Below are positions 26,357 through 35,190 of a stretch of DNA of 43,027 nucleotides, piece after piece (position 1 is the first letter of the stretch; the number at the start of each line of letters is the position of its first letter). This DNA is from Eubacteriales Family XIII. Incertae Sedis bacterium (GTDB lineage Bacteria > Bacillota > Clostridia > Peptostreptococcales > Anaerovoracaceae). The position numbers and the translations under genes are program-made. Under the pieces are notes generated by a model. The model was given only the letters and a program-made list of their open reading frames with translations, was not told the origin of the DNA and made no database searches. The stretch spans positions 1 to 43,027 of the forward strand of contig JAISED010000034.1 in NCBI GenBank assembly GCA_031264295.1. Direction: 5' to 3'.

Positions 26357-28003
26357 CTATAAGCGTTTATCTCCTTCAATTTGAAGATTAACGACACTCC
26401 CCCCTGCATATTTCTCCCTCAACCTAGGCTTCTCAATCTTTCCTGTAGGATTTCTTGGCACTTTATCGAAAATCACCTGACGAGGGCGCTTGTACCGCGG
26501 CAATTCCATGGAAAACTGAAGTATCTCTTCTTCTGATGATTCATTCTCCGGCTTCAGCTCTATTATGGCGGCGGCCACCTCGCCCAGTCTGTGATGCGGC
26601 AGACCTATAACCGCGACATCCTTGATTTTATCAAATTTCCGGAGGAAATCCTCGATCTGTACGGGGTAGATATTCTCTCCTCCGCTTATTATAACATCCT
26701 TCTTTCTGTCTACCAGATAGATGAATCCATCCTCATCCTCACGCGCCATATCGCCCGTATGCAGCCATCCGTCTTTCAATACGGCGGCCGTCGCTTCAGG
26801 GTCGTTGTAATAGCACTTCATCACCCCGGGACCCGAAACCGCCAGTTCGCCCACATTGCCCGTATTCACCGGCAACCCTGCTTCATCCACGATTTTAGTG
26901 CGCCACCCATATCCGGCCTTGCCTATGGCGCCGACTTTATTGATATTCTCAATGCCCAGGTGAACCGAACCCGGCCCTATTGATTCTGAAAGCCCATAAT
27001 TCGTATCATACTGATGCTTGGGGAAATGATGAATCCATCGCTTGATAAGGCTCGGCGGAACGGGCTGGGCGCCTATATGCATGAGCCTCCAACTCCCGAG
27101 ATCGTAGTCTTCAAGTTCAATCTCTCCGCACTCAATGGCGTCCAATATATCCTGCGCCCAAGGCACCAGCAGCCATACTATGCTCGTCTTCTCTCTGGAC
27201 GCCGCATCAAGTATCCACTTAGGATTGGTTCCGCGCAGAATCACGGCTTTGCTGCCCGAAATCAGGCTGCCGAACCAGTGCATCTTCGCGCCCGTATGAT
27301 AAAGCGGCGGTATACAGAGGAATATATCATCCCTTGTTTGCCCGTGGTGCTTCTGTTCAGTGACGCAGGCGGACACAAGGTTGGCGTGTGAATGGAGGAT
27401 GGCCTTGGGGAAACCCGTGGTTCCCGAAGAATAATATATGGCGGAATCCTCTTCATCCGTAATGCTCACATCCGGCGGCGCTGTAGACATCACATCTGAC
27501 GCCTCCTCATAACTTTCGGCGAAGTCCGGTTTGCCGTCTCCCACATAAAAAAAGGTTTTAACCTCTGGGATTATCCCGGCTATAGCCTCAATCCTCTCCA
27601 CGAACTCCGGTCCGAATATCAGAACCGACACGTCCGCCAGATCCAGGCAATATTTAATCTCATCTGCGGTATAGCGGTAATTAAGCGGCACAACAATGGC
27701 GCCTGACTTGAGGATTCCAAAGTAAATCGGCAGCCACTCAATGCAATTCATAAGGAGAATCGCCACTTTATCGCCCTTCGAAATGTTTCTCTTATTGAGA
27801 AGATTCGCTACCTGATTAGCCTTATTATTAAATTCCTCCCATGTTATCGTCTTCCTGTATCCGTGAATATGCGCAGTTTCAACCAGCATATATTCCTTCC
27901 ACGACAGGTTGCTGGCATCTAACACTTCCGGGTTGATCTCTATCAGACTTACTTCTTTTCCGTACTGCATGGCATTTCTTTCGAGAAATTCTGTTATAGG
28001 CAT
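26357..28003 (-). CDS. AMP-dependent acyl-CoA synthetase/ligase
   Basis: A 548-residue adenylate-forming enzyme. The P-loop is AIYYSSGTTGFPKAILHSH, the A5 region NYGLSESIGPGS, and the A7 region GWLHTGDMAREDEDG. The hinge is VDRKKDVIISGGENIYP, and the catalytic Lys is in RNPTGKIEK. It activates a carboxylic acid as acyl-AMP and transfers it to CoA. Sequence alone suggests a medium- or long-chain fatty acid or an aromatic acid; the exact substrate is unknown. The start has AAGGAG. It lies 25 bases downstream of the hybrid sensor gene in the same direction. Confidence 0.88.
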   Translation of the reverse strand: MPITEFLERNAMQYGKEVSLIEINPEVLDASNLSWKEYMLVETAHIHGYRKTITWEEFNNKANQVANLLNKRNISKGDKVAILLMNCIEWLPIYFGILKSGAIVVPLNYRYTADEIKYCLDLADVSVLIFGPEFVERIEAIAGIIPEVKTFFYVGDGKPDFAESYEEASDVMSTAPPDVSITDEEDSAIYYSSGTTGFPKAILHSHANLVSACVTEQKHHGQTRDDIFLCIPPLYHTGAKMHWFGSLISGSKAVILRGTNPKWILDAASREKTSIVWLLVPWAQDILDAIECGEIELEDYDLGSWRLMHIGAQPVPPSLIKRWIHHFPKHQYDTNYGLSESIGPGSVHLGIENINKVGAIGKAGYGWRTKIVDEAGLPVNTGNVGELAVSGPGVMKCYYNDPEATAAVLKDGWLHTGDMAREDEDGFIYLVDRKKDVIISGGENIYPVQIEDFLRKFDKIKDVAVIGLPHHRLGEVAAAIIELKPENESSEEEILQFSMELPRYKRPRQVIFDKVPRNPTGKIEKPRLREKYAGGSVVNLQIEGDKRL

Positions 28004-28030
28004 CTTCTACTCCTTCCGGCTCTGCAATAT

Positions 28031-31000
28031 TTATACTGTTAATGTTCCATCTTCAGATTTAAATTCTTCAGATAAAACGCGCATCACGGAAACTATATCT
28101 ATCGGTTTTGCAATGTAGCCGTCCATCCCCGATTCCGTCACTAAGTTAATGTCTTCCTTACCGCTGTGCGCTGTAGTCATGGCTATAATGGGCACAACTT
28201 TCGCATCATCTCTCCACAATCTCCTGATGCGGCGCGCGGTCTCATAGCCATCCATGCCCGGCATCTGCGTATCCATTAATATTAAATCGTAATAATCTTC
28301 CGGTGAATCCGCAAAACGCGCTATGGCTCTGCTGCCGCTCTCCGCCTCATCTATGCCGACCCTGGTATCCTTGAGCAGTTCGATCATTATCACGCGGTTG
28401 ATCTCTATATCTTCAACGATCAATATGTGTTTACCCTCAAGTATGGGGATCTTTATTTTCGGTTCGCTGACCGGGACGCCCCCCGGCTTTATCTTGGTCA
28501 TGGGCAATGTGAAATCGAAGACCGTTCCTGCGCCGGGAGTGCTCTTCACCGCGATTACGCCGCCCATCCGCCTCACAAGGTTCTGACTTATGGCGAGTCC
28601 GAGTCCTGCGCCGCTAAGGTCCTTATCCATATCCGACTCGGCGCGTTCGAAGGCGTTAAACAGCCTTGGCATCTGTTCTTCCGTCACTCCCATTCCGCTG
28701 TCGGCCACGGAGAAAGTCACAGTCATATAATCTTCGGATTCCTTATCCACGTTCAAAGCAAAATCGATCCTTCCGCCCTCGGGTGTAAATTTCACCGCAT
28801 TTTCAAGCAGATTCATAAGAACCTGCTTCAGCCTCGGCTTATCGCCCTGAACCCGCTGCTCGACTATGCCGCCGAAATCCGATGTGAAAAGTAGTTTCTT
28901 TTCCTCACAATATGCGATAATAATGTCTTCAACCTCTTTAACGGCGTCATACAGAAGAAATGCTTCATTTGCCAGCGCGAACCTGCCCGATTCTATATTC
29001 GACATGTCGATCACATTGTCCAGAATATTGTTGAGGCGTCTTGATTCGCTTTCTTCGGTCACAAGTGACAGATGCGTTTTTATTTCACGGCTCATACGCG
29101 ATATAAAATCGCTTTTGACCTGCGATTCCGTCTTTGCCCATTGCAGGCTATGTGCAGCCGCTTTGACCTGCGCTTCAAGCTCTCTCGAACGCACGTTTAC
29201 CGCCTCTTCCAGTCGTTTGCCCGCCTTCCTTCGCTTAACGAAAAGCACAACCGCCGCTACGAGTAAGATCGCAAGCATTAAGGCTGCGGCGCTCATCCAC
29301 AGCAAACTCGCCTCTTCCGTCTTTCTGCTGTAATCAAATACCCTGCGGCTCCACCTGTCGGAAATGCGCCCGACATCCACACGCGCCAAGGCTTTACTCA
29401 TTATAGAGCAAAGTATTTCTTCGTTCTTATTGAAGCCAAAGAATGCGGAATATGCGGCGTCCAAACGCACATTGGCCTTAAATCCCGGCCTTCCCATGAA
29501 ATTCGCCGTATTGAGCAGCTGGTTTTCTGTCGCCATCAGCAGGTCGATCTCTCCGCTTTTGAGAGCTGCGAACGCGTCGTCATATTGATTGTACTGCATA
29601 ACCGCCCTGTGATCCGGAAACTGCGAAGCGAAAACATCGGCGCAGGCCGAATCCTTAAGCACACCGACATTGGCGGATAAAACCCCGCCTATATTGACAT
29701 CAGGATAAGAGGACAGAGACAAGAGGGCATAGTTACTGGTTTGATACGGACGCGCCGCCCAAAGATACCGTTCGTCCAGCTTCTCTTGATCCTCTGTTCC
29801 TGACATGAACGAAGCGTCGCCGCCGTCAACCATGCCCGTCAGATCATGTCCCCCGCTCAGCTCTTCATTGAGCAGCCTGAATTTCAGCCCGGTAAGCGTT
29901 TCAATGTCGGCGAGCGCATCAAAGGCTGTTCCCCTCCATCCCCTCTCGTTATCATCGTAAAACCCGAGAGGGTAGCTCTCATGCCGCACGATAAACGGAA
30001 TAGCGGTATTCTTGTATTTATGGTTTTGTATATACTGCCGTTCCGCGTCGGTGAGTTCTCCGGCGAACAGGTAACGCTTATACTGTCCGCAGCCTTCATT
30101 ATATAACTCCGCCGCATGGCGCATACCGCCGCCGGCAAGCGCCTTTTGAATGATCGAGATTATCGGCGCCAGTTCCGTATTCTGCGCCGCCAGAGAAACC
30201 TGCTCGTATATCAACGGAGAAAACGCCGTCATTACCGTATCCTCCCATGCGCCGAACTCCGTGACCATGCTGTCATAGGCGCCGGACACTGAGCCGCTGT
30301 TTTCCCCCGCAACAAAACCCGCTACAATGTTCTTGCCATATATATCTGTGGTAAGCCCGGCAACATTACCCCCATATGCGTCCCGCTCCGTCCCGACGGA
30401 TTCACTGCCGGACGCGCCCTGTTCGGTTCCGCTGTATTCATTGCTTGAGGTGCTCCGCCCCGCTTCTCCGGATTCACTGCCGGACGCGCTCCGCCCTGCT
30501 TCGCCGGGTTCACTGCCCTGTCCCATTCCGCCGGATTCACTGCTATATGAGTTCTGTCCCGCTCCGCCTGATCCGCTGCCATAAGCGCTGCGGTACGCCC
30601 CGCCGGATTCGCCGCCATACACGTTTCTATACCTCACCCCGGCCTCGCCGCCGTATGCGGCGTCTGTAGCGAAGCCTATAGCGGCATCGCCGAAAAACGC
30701 GTCGATCCCACCGTTCCTGAGCATACGATATGCGTCTTCGTAACTGCCGGCAAAATACGCTTCAAATCCATATTCGATATAGGGCGCTGCAAGTCCGTAG
30801 ATCGCGCCGCCCTCTAAAAAGCCGAAACGGGCGGGAGATTCTTCTGTTATCTCTCGTTCGCCTCCGCCATCCGCCATACGCGTTATTACAATGGAACGCT
30901 CCGCTATAGGACCCGTCATAATGTACTTTTCCAAAGCTGCTGTGTCAGGCGCAAGTTCCCCCGTGAAATCTATATCTTGCGACTTCAGACCTGCTATGAG

Positions 31001-31345
31001 TTCATCCCACTCGCATATAACAGGCACGAACTCAATACCAAGGAGGCTCGTCAGCCAATCGCAAAGGAGAGCCGAAAAGCCGCAGATCGCGCCCTCATCG
31101 TCATAAAAAGCCTCGGCCGAAAGATTCATGGCATATGTAAAGCTCTCCCGCTTCGACTTGAGGTTTTCAAGCGCGGCGATCTCATCCTCCGTAATTCCAG
31201 GAACATCAAGATACGACGTGTAGATCGGATATTCGTCCGTCACGTCATTTCCCGCGCGAACACTTTGCGGCGCATCCATAAGCGCAAAGAAAGCAGTAAG
31301 CGCTATTAAGGCAAAACTAACTACATTTAACTTACGTTTTCGCAT
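28031..31345 (-). CDS. Hybrid sensor protein: two periplasmic-binding domains, degenerate HisKA, HATPase, receiver
   Basis: An 1104-residue membrane sensor. Order: signal peptide or membrane anchor (1-30); first SBP_bac_3-like domain (about 60-225 and 358-415) interrupted by a Gly/Ser-rich repeat insert (about 231-357); second SBP_bac_3-like domain (445-665); membrane helix (682-703); coiled coil (705-745); HisKA remnant (746-790); HATPase (810-950); receiver (972-1092). The HATPase boxes look intact: N-box NLLENAVKF, DSGMG, and GAGLGLAIS. The receiver has Asp1025 in LMDTQMPG and Lys1080. The HisKA H-box reads MSREIKTHLS where MSHEIRTPLN is usual, so the phosphate-accepting His is Arg753. About 25 residues of that domain are missing as well. 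It may still bind ATP or be phosphorylated by another kinase. Confidence 0.85.
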   Translation of the reverse strand: MRKRKLNVVSFALIALTAFFALMDAPQSVRAGNDVTDEYPIYTSYLDVPGITEDEIAALENLKSKRESFTYAMNLSAEAFYDDEGAICGFSALLCDWLTSLLGIEFVPVICEWDELIAGLKSQDIDFTGELAPDTAALEKYIMTGPIAERSIVITRMADGGGEREITEESPARFGFLEGGAIYGLAAPYIEYGFEAYFAGSYEDAYRMLRNGGIDAFFGDAAIGFATDAAYGGEAGVRYRNVYGGESGGAYRSAYGSGSGGAGQNSYSSESGGMGQGSEPGEAGRSASGSESGEAGRSTSSNEYSGTEQGASGSESVGTERDAYGGNVAGLTTDIYGKNIVAGFVAGENSGSVSGAYDSMVTEFGAWEDTVMTAFSPLIYEQVSLAAQNTELAPIISIIQKALAGGGMRHAAELYNEGCGQYKRYLFAGELTDAERQYIQNHKYKNTAIPFIVRHESYPLGFYDDNERGWRGTAFDALADIETLTGLKFRLLNEELSGGHDLTGMVDGGDASFMSGTEDQEKLDERYLWAARPYQTSNYALLSLSSYPDVNIGGVLSANVGVLKDSACADVFASQFPDHRAVMQYNQYDDAFAALKSGEIDLLMATENQLLNTANFMGRPGFKANVRLDAAYSAFFGFNKNEEILCSIMSKALARVDVGRISDRWSRRVFDYSRKTEEASLLWMSAAALMLAILLVAAVVLFVKRRKAGKRLEEAVNVRSRELEAQVKAAAHSLQWAKTESQVKSDFISRMSREIKTHLSLVTEESESRRLNNILDNVIDMSNIESGRFALANEAFLLYDAVKEVEDIIIAYCEEKKLLFTSDFGGIVEQRVQGDKPRLKQVLMNLLENAVKFTPEGGRIDFALNVDKESEDYMTVTFSVADSGMGVTEEQMPRLFNAFERAESDMDKDLSGAGLGLAISQNLVRRMGGVIAVKSTPGAGTVFDFTLPMTKIKPGGVPVSEPKIKIPILEGKHILIVEDIEINRVIMIELLKDTRVGIDEAESGSRAIARFADSPEDYYDLILMDTQMPGMDGYETARRIRRLWRDDAKVVPIIAMTTAHSGKEDINLVTESGMDGYIAKPIDIVSVMRVLSEEFKSEDGTLTV
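30260..30650 (-). repeat. In-frame 36-bp (12-residue) repeat insert inside the sensor gene
   Basis: Residues 231-357 of the sensor are about ten divergent 12-residue units such as GESGGAYRSAYG, SGSGGAGQNSYS, SESGEAGRSTSS and SESVGTERDAYG. On the DNA this gives period-36 repeats rich in TCCGGATTCACTGCC-like strings. The block splits the first ligand-binding domain between FFGDAAIGF and FSPLIYEQVSL. Confidence 0.8.
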
Positions 31346-31428
31346 GATACCCTCTGTCAGCTACAATTCCTGCTGTTTTCTTTATATAAAATATGTGAAA
31401 TGAACATACATAAAGCAGCATAACGACA

Positions 31429-31474
31429 AATCCGAACCCTTCCCTTACGTTTACATTCAGGAAAAGTTCGGATT
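31429..31474 (-). terminator. Stem-loop after tRNA-Arg, candidate terminator
   Basis: Perfect 9-bp arms, AATCCGAAC and GTTCGGATT, lie 10 bases beyond the CCA end of tRNA-Arg, with extra pairing (TTTCC with GGGAA) in the loop. The tail TTGTCGTT is only moderately T-rich. Confidence 0.45.
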
Positions 31475-31483
31475 ATCTGACCC

Positions 31484-31559
31484 TGGCACTCCCGAGATGA
31501 TTCGAACATCCGACGCACGGTTTAGGAAACCGACGCTCTATCCCCTGAGCTACGGGAGC
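31484..31559 (-). tRNA. tRNA-Arg (CCT)
   Basis: A 76-base cloverleaf: acceptor GCTCCCG with CGGGAGT (one wobble), D-arm GCTC/GAGC, anticodon loop TTCCTAA with CCT, T-loop GTTCGAATC, and an encoded CCA at 31484-31486. It stands alone with its own promoter. Confidence 0.93.
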
Positions 31560-31633
31560 ATATCGCGATCAAACCCGGAGAAACTACATTCCTTCACGCC
31601 TACGTACTCCAGCTAGTTCATTCGCACTTAAAC

Positions 31634-31663
31634 ATTATAAGCGATCAAAGCGCTTTTAGGCAA
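31634..31663 (-). promoter_or_regulatory. tRNA-Arg promoter
   Basis: On the minus strand TTGCCT (31658-31663), an 18-base spacer and TATAAT (31634-31639). It lies about 75 bases before the mature tRNA. Confidence 0.65.
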
Positions 31664-31761
31664 GTATGAATTTTAAAAAATAGAAAAATAGTGTAACGAA
31701 AATGGTGTAACTATTTAAAATGTGGCTTCTAAACACCCTGCCGCGTATCTTCGGCGCGCCT

Positions 31762-32409
31762 TTACAGTTCTAAAAAGTAATTTGCCATATACAGCAATGG
31801 ATTATTATTATACATTTCTCTGGCGAACATGGATGAAAAGAGAGTGTCTTCGACTAAATTATTCGCGGTCTTTCCTATTATGAGGGAGGCCGGAAGTATC
31901 GCGCCCAGCAATACATAAACTATGATCATTCCTTGAATGCCGCCGAGCAGCAATCCAAGTAAGGCGTTCATATTGCTCAGAAGCCCCTTTTTCGGTGCTT
32001 TCGCTACAAGCTTGGTGAGGATGTATACTATGAGCTTGATTCCCAATAGTATGCATAGAAATATTATGACGCTGAAACACACCGAGGCGGCGCCGTCAGC
32101 CAGCGACACTGCCATGTCGCGCATGGTCTTCTCAATAGGCGCGATTATGGAATCCGGTATGTCTCCAAGCAGGTCGTCCGCCCTCACGCTCATATTACTT
32201 CGCAGGCGTGAAGTCATGCTGTCGTATAGATCGCCCGGGAATCCCGAACGCGCATCAATAAACCCAAGCGCCGCAGGGTACAATAAAATGGCCGCTATGA
32301 TTGAAACAAGCCAACCGATCGAATGAAATACCGTAAGGAAAAAGCCTGTGCGGCACCCCATCACCATTGAAATTATCACAATCGCAGCTATAAGAATATC
32401 GAATATCAT
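31762..32409 (-). CDS. CvpA family membrane protein
   Basis: A 215-residue protein with four hydrophobic helices at about residues 3-20, 25-48, 105-130 and 150-180. The N-terminus DILIAAIVIISMVMGCRTGF and a conserved Gly-rich turn follow the CvpA (colicin V production) pattern. The role of CvpA is unclear; it has been tied to envelope stability. The ATG at 32409 has AGGA six bases upstream. The gene stands alone, divergent from the DUF523 gene. Between it and tRNA-Arg (31560-31761) only the tRNA promoter is seen. Confidence 0.8.
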   Translation of the reverse strand: MIFDILIAAIVIISMVMGCRTGFFLTVFHSIGWLVSIIAAILLYPAALGFIDARSGFPGDLYDSMTSRLRSNMSVRADDLLGDIPDSIIAPIEKTMRDMAVSLADGAASVCFSVIIFLCILLGIKLIVYILTKLVAKAPKKGLLSNMNALLGLLLGGIQGMIIVYVLLGAILPASLIIGKTANNLVEDTLFSSMFAREMYNNNPLLYMANYFLEL

Positions 32410-32543
32410 CCGCAATCCTGTGCGTTTAACCAGGGGACTTCTTCAAGCCCTCAACCGAACCGCCGCACTTTTCCTTCCATCATAAATAAGTCCGGATTAA
32501 TGAATTGTTCGTTACTTTAGTTTATTTTATCAAAAATTTAAGA

Positions 32544-32549
32544 TATAAT
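32544..32549 (+). promoter_or_regulatory. -10 box of the DUF523-MATE unit
   Basis: TATAAT lies about 60 bases before the DUF523 start codon. The matching -35 is weak (TTTATT at 32521-32526, 17-base spacer). Confidence 0.45.
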
Positions 32550-32607
32550 CAATAGAAAGCAAAATGCTGATGCTAATGAAAATTATGAAAATTGTGAAAA
32601 GATTGTG

Positions 32608-33111
32608 ATGAACATGATATTGGTAAGTGAATGTCTTTTCGGCGGGCGGATCGTGCGTTACGATGGAAGGGCATGTGAGGAAACCGACTCGAGGTTTTTA
32701 ATATGGAAAGACGAAGGGCGGCTTGTTCCGATTTGCCCCGAGGTATTCGGGGGTCTTAGTGTCCCCAGGATGGACGCTCAGCGCTCCGGAGATAAGGTAA
32801 TCGATCGTGCGGGTCATGATGTGACGGCTAAATACGAGAAAGGCGCGTATGAGGCGGTCAGGCTGGCTAAAGAATCCGGCGCGGTCTTCGCCGTCATGAA
32901 ACAAAACAGCCCCTCCTGCGGCAGCCGGTGTGTTTACGACGGCTCATTTTCGGGAAAGAAGATCTGCGGCCAGGGTCTGACTGCGGAATACCTGCGCAAG
33001 GCCGGTTTTATCGTCTTCGGCGAGGATGAGCTTGACGCGGCCTGCGCCCTGCTTGATGATATCGAAAAGTGCGATATCAGGCGATGCCGCGAGGGCAAAA
33101 GTAATGACTGA
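32608..33111 (+). CDS. DUF523 family protein
   Basis: A 167-residue protein of the DUF523 family. Conserved Cys-rich motifs are visible: VSECLFGGRIVRYDG at the N-terminus, LVPICPEVFGGLSVPR, and the signature KQNSPSCGSRCVYDG near residue 100. Some relatives carry these Cys as probable metal ligands. The biochemical function is unknown. Starts at 32605 (GTG), 32608 (ATG) and 32614 (ATG) are all possible because no strong ribosome-binding site is present. The 3' end is the first of several 18-bp tandem units leading into the MATE gene. Confidence 0.85.
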   Translation: MNMILVSECLFGGRIVRYDGRACEETDSRFLIWKDEGRLVPICPEVFGGLSVPRMDAQRSGDKVIDRAGHDVTAKYEKGAYEAVRLAKESGAVFAVMKQNSPSCGSRCVYDGSFSGKKICGQGLTAEYLRKAGFIVFGEDELDAACALLDDIEKCDIRRCREGKSND

Positions 33112-33183
33112 GGGAAAAGTGATGATCGGGGGAAAAGTGATGACTAGGAGAAAAGTGACGACTGGGGGCATAGTGTATGAATG
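33094..33183 (+). repeat. 18-bp tandem copies of the DUF523 3' tail, running into the MATE start
   Basis: The gene ends GGCAAAAGTAATGACTGA (33094-33111: codons GKSND then stop). It is followed by GGGAAAAGTGATGATCGG, GGGAAAAGTGATGACTAG and GAGAAAAGTGACGACTGG. A degenerate fifth unit at 33166-33183 contains the MATE start ATG at 33177. The repeat also provides the GGGGG run used as the MATE ribosome-binding site. Confidence 0.85.
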
Positions 33184-34541
33184 ACAAAGGCAGGGACGAA
33201 AATCTGGCGCGAACACTGCTGCGAGTGGCTTTGCCCATAGCGATGCAAAGTCTGATAGCATCATCGTTAAATCTTGTCGATAATTTGATCGTAGGACGAC
33301 TCGGGGAGACCGCCTTGGCTTCTGTCGGTCTTTCTGTTCAAATATTCTTTGTCCATTGGATGGTGCTTTTTGGATTCACCAGCGGTGCGGCTACATTCAT
33401 GGCGCAGTTTTGGGGCAAGCGCGACCTCGCCAATATCCGCAAAACCGTAGGCGTTGCGGTAACTTGCTGTTTCACTGCTTCACTGCTCCTTTTCTTTACG
33501 CCGGTAATGCTATTTCCCGAGAAGATACTCGGCATATTCACGAACATCCCCGATGTGATAGAGACAGGCAGCGCCTTTATCCGGATCAATGCCATAACAT
33601 TTTTAACTGTCAGCTTTACCGTTCCGTTCACAGCCGCGCTCCGCGCCACTCAGCAAACAAGCCTGCCGCTTAAAATCAGCATGATCGTCTTCGGATTGAA
33701 TACCTTGCTTAACTATATGTTCGTCTACGGTAATTTCGGAGCGCCGGCATTGGGCGTCAGAGGTTCTGCTTTAGCCACTGCGATTTCCAGAACTATAGAA
33801 TTGTCCCTTATCGTATTTGTCGTCTTCGGTATGAAAAACATGATCGCCGGAGCGTTCCGGGAGTTTTTCTCATGGAATCGCTCGCTATTCAGAAAGATTA
33901 CAAACAATGCCCTGCCGACTACCCTGAACGAGACGCTGTGGGGACTCGGTTCGTCCATGTACAACGCCGCTTACGGCCGCATCGGCGTCACGGCTTTCGC
34001 GGCGATACAGGCGGGCGGAACCATACAAAACCTCTTTATTCTGGCTTGTTTCAGCCTGGGCGACGCAACACTGATCATCGTCGGCGAAAAACTCGGGCGC
34101 GGCGACTTGACCGGCGCTGCGGAGACCGCCCGAAAGATCATGAAGGTATGCGTGATGGTGGGCATTACCGCAGGCGCTTTGCTCTTCGCAGCCTCGGGCG
34201 GCATTGTCAGGCTTTTTAACCTAACGCCGACCGGCGCCGAATACGCAAGGCTGATATTGATGATCTACAGTTTGTTTTTGGTGGTGAAAATATTCAATGC
34301 AACCATAATCACAGGCGTGCTGCGCTGCGGCGGCGATACCAAGTACGCTATGTTCGCCGAGGTCGGCGCCGTCTGGCTTATCGGCGTGCCACTTGCCTTC
34401 ATGGGCGTCCTCCTGTTCCGCCTGCCGGTATACATGGTCGTCCTCCTGGTGCACATTGAAGAGTTCGTCAAGCTGTTTCTGATGATCTACCGCTTCCTGT
34501 CGAATAAATGGATCAGGAATCTTGTACATGATATCGTTTGA
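33177..34541 (+). CDS. MATE family multidrug/Na+ efflux transporter
   Basis: A 454-residue protein with twelve membrane helices in two six-helix halves. The N-terminal half has PIAMQSLIASSLNLVDNLIVG, typical of MATE proteins, and the second half starts with the matching ALPTTLNETLWGLGSSMYN. MATE proteins export cationic drugs and metabolites in exchange for Na+ or H+. The substrate cannot be told. The ATG at 33177 has GGGGG 10 bases upstream, which lies in the last unit of the DUF523 tail array. It is probably co-transcribed with the DUF523 gene. Confidence 0.9.
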   Translation: MNDKGRDENLARTLLRVALPIAMQSLIASSLNLVDNLIVGRLGETALASVGLSVQIFFVHWMVLFGFTSGAATFMAQFWGKRDLANIRKTVGVAVTCCFTASLLLFFTPVMLFPEKILGIFTNIPDVIETGSAFIRINAITFLTVSFTVPFTAALRATQQTSLPLKISMIVFGLNTLLNYMFVYGNFGAPALGVRGSALATAISRTIELSLIVFVVFGMKNMIAGAFREFFSWNRSLFRKITNNALPTTLNETLWGLGSSMYNAAYGRIGVTAFAAIQAGGTIQNLFILACFSLGDATLIIVGEKLGRGDLTGAAETARKIMKVCVMVGITAGALLFAASGGIVRLFNLTPTGAEYARLILMIYSLFLVVKIFNATIITGVLRCGGDTKYAMFAEVGAVWLIGVPLAFMGVLLFRLPVYMVVLLVHIEEFVKLFLMIYRFLSNKWIRNLVHDIV

Positions 34542-34572
34542 TTTGTCAGATTTTTATCACTGTAAAATGATG

Positions 34573-34601
34573 TTGCCTTTCTGAATATGCGGGAGTATAC
34601 T
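34573..34601 (+). promoter_or_regulatory. Promoter of the phosphoribosyltransferase gene
   Basis: TTGCCT (34573-34578), a 17-base spacer, TATACT (34596-34601). Same boxes and spacing as the argG promoter. Confidence 0.7.
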
Positions 34602-34626
34602 GAATACAATAAAGGAGATTAACTAT

Positions 34627-35190
34627 ATGAATGCCGACACATCCGGATACCGTATTGAACTGGCTGGAGTGAGCCTTGATTTGCCGCTGATCGGCGGAAC
34701 CCCCAGCTTTTATGTACTTGATCTTTCAGGCCAAGCCAAACTGAATCGACATTTTGCCAATGCACTGAATATGCGTGCGGGGAAGTTTGACTATCACGCG
34801 ATTTTAACAGTGGAAGGCAAAGGCATCGGATTGACGCAAGAGATGGCGCGAGAGCATGGCCGCTATGCGGTAATGCGCAAAACCTGCCCGCCCTACTTGC
34901 AGAATCCGCTTGTGGTTGGGCGCATAGCCTCGCTTACGACGCAGAAGATGCATGATTTTTATCTGGGCAGGGATACGGCGGACTGGCTGCGGGGTAAATC
35001 GGTGCTCTTGGTTGACGACGTATTATCTACAGGAGGTACGGCCAACGCGATGCTGGAAATGTGTAAGATAATCGGTGCGATTCCGGCGGCGTTTGCGGTC
35101 GTGCTGACGGAAGGCGAAGCGTGGAGCGAGTACGGCGGCGTTCCTGTAGTGAGCTTAGGTCACATCCCATTGCCGCCGATGCGGGTATGA
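34627..35190 (+). CDS. Type I phosphoribosyltransferase, purine PRT-like
   Basis: A 187-residue enzyme with the PRPP-binding motif VLLVDDVLSTGGTANAM near residues 125-141, and the hood-forming ILTVEGKGIGLTQEMAREHG near residues 58-77. The layout is closest to adenine or xanthine phosphoribosyltransferases, which convert a purine base and PRPP to the nucleotide. The base cannot be assigned from sequence. AAAGGAG lies nine bases upstream of the ATG. It has its own promoter. Its stop overlaps the next ATG (ATGA at 35187). Confidence 0.85.
   Translation: MNADTSGYRIELAGVSLDLPLIGGTPSFYVLDLSGQAKLNRHFANALNMRAGKFDYHAILTVEGKGIGLTQEMAREHGRYAVMRKTCPPYLQNPLVVGRIASLTTQKMHDFYLGRDTADWLRGKSVLLVDDVLSTGGTANAMLEMCKIIGAIPAAFAVVLTEGEAWSEYGGVPVVSLGHIPLPPMRV

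Noticed and set aside
30376-30669. Plus-strand Arg/Pro-rich open frames over the sensor repeat
   Set aside because: They are shadows of the period-36 repeat in the sensor gene; no start signals.
33162-33176. Separate small gene between DUF523 and MATE
   Set aside because: The open stretch consists of the 18-bp tail copies and contains a stop in most phases.
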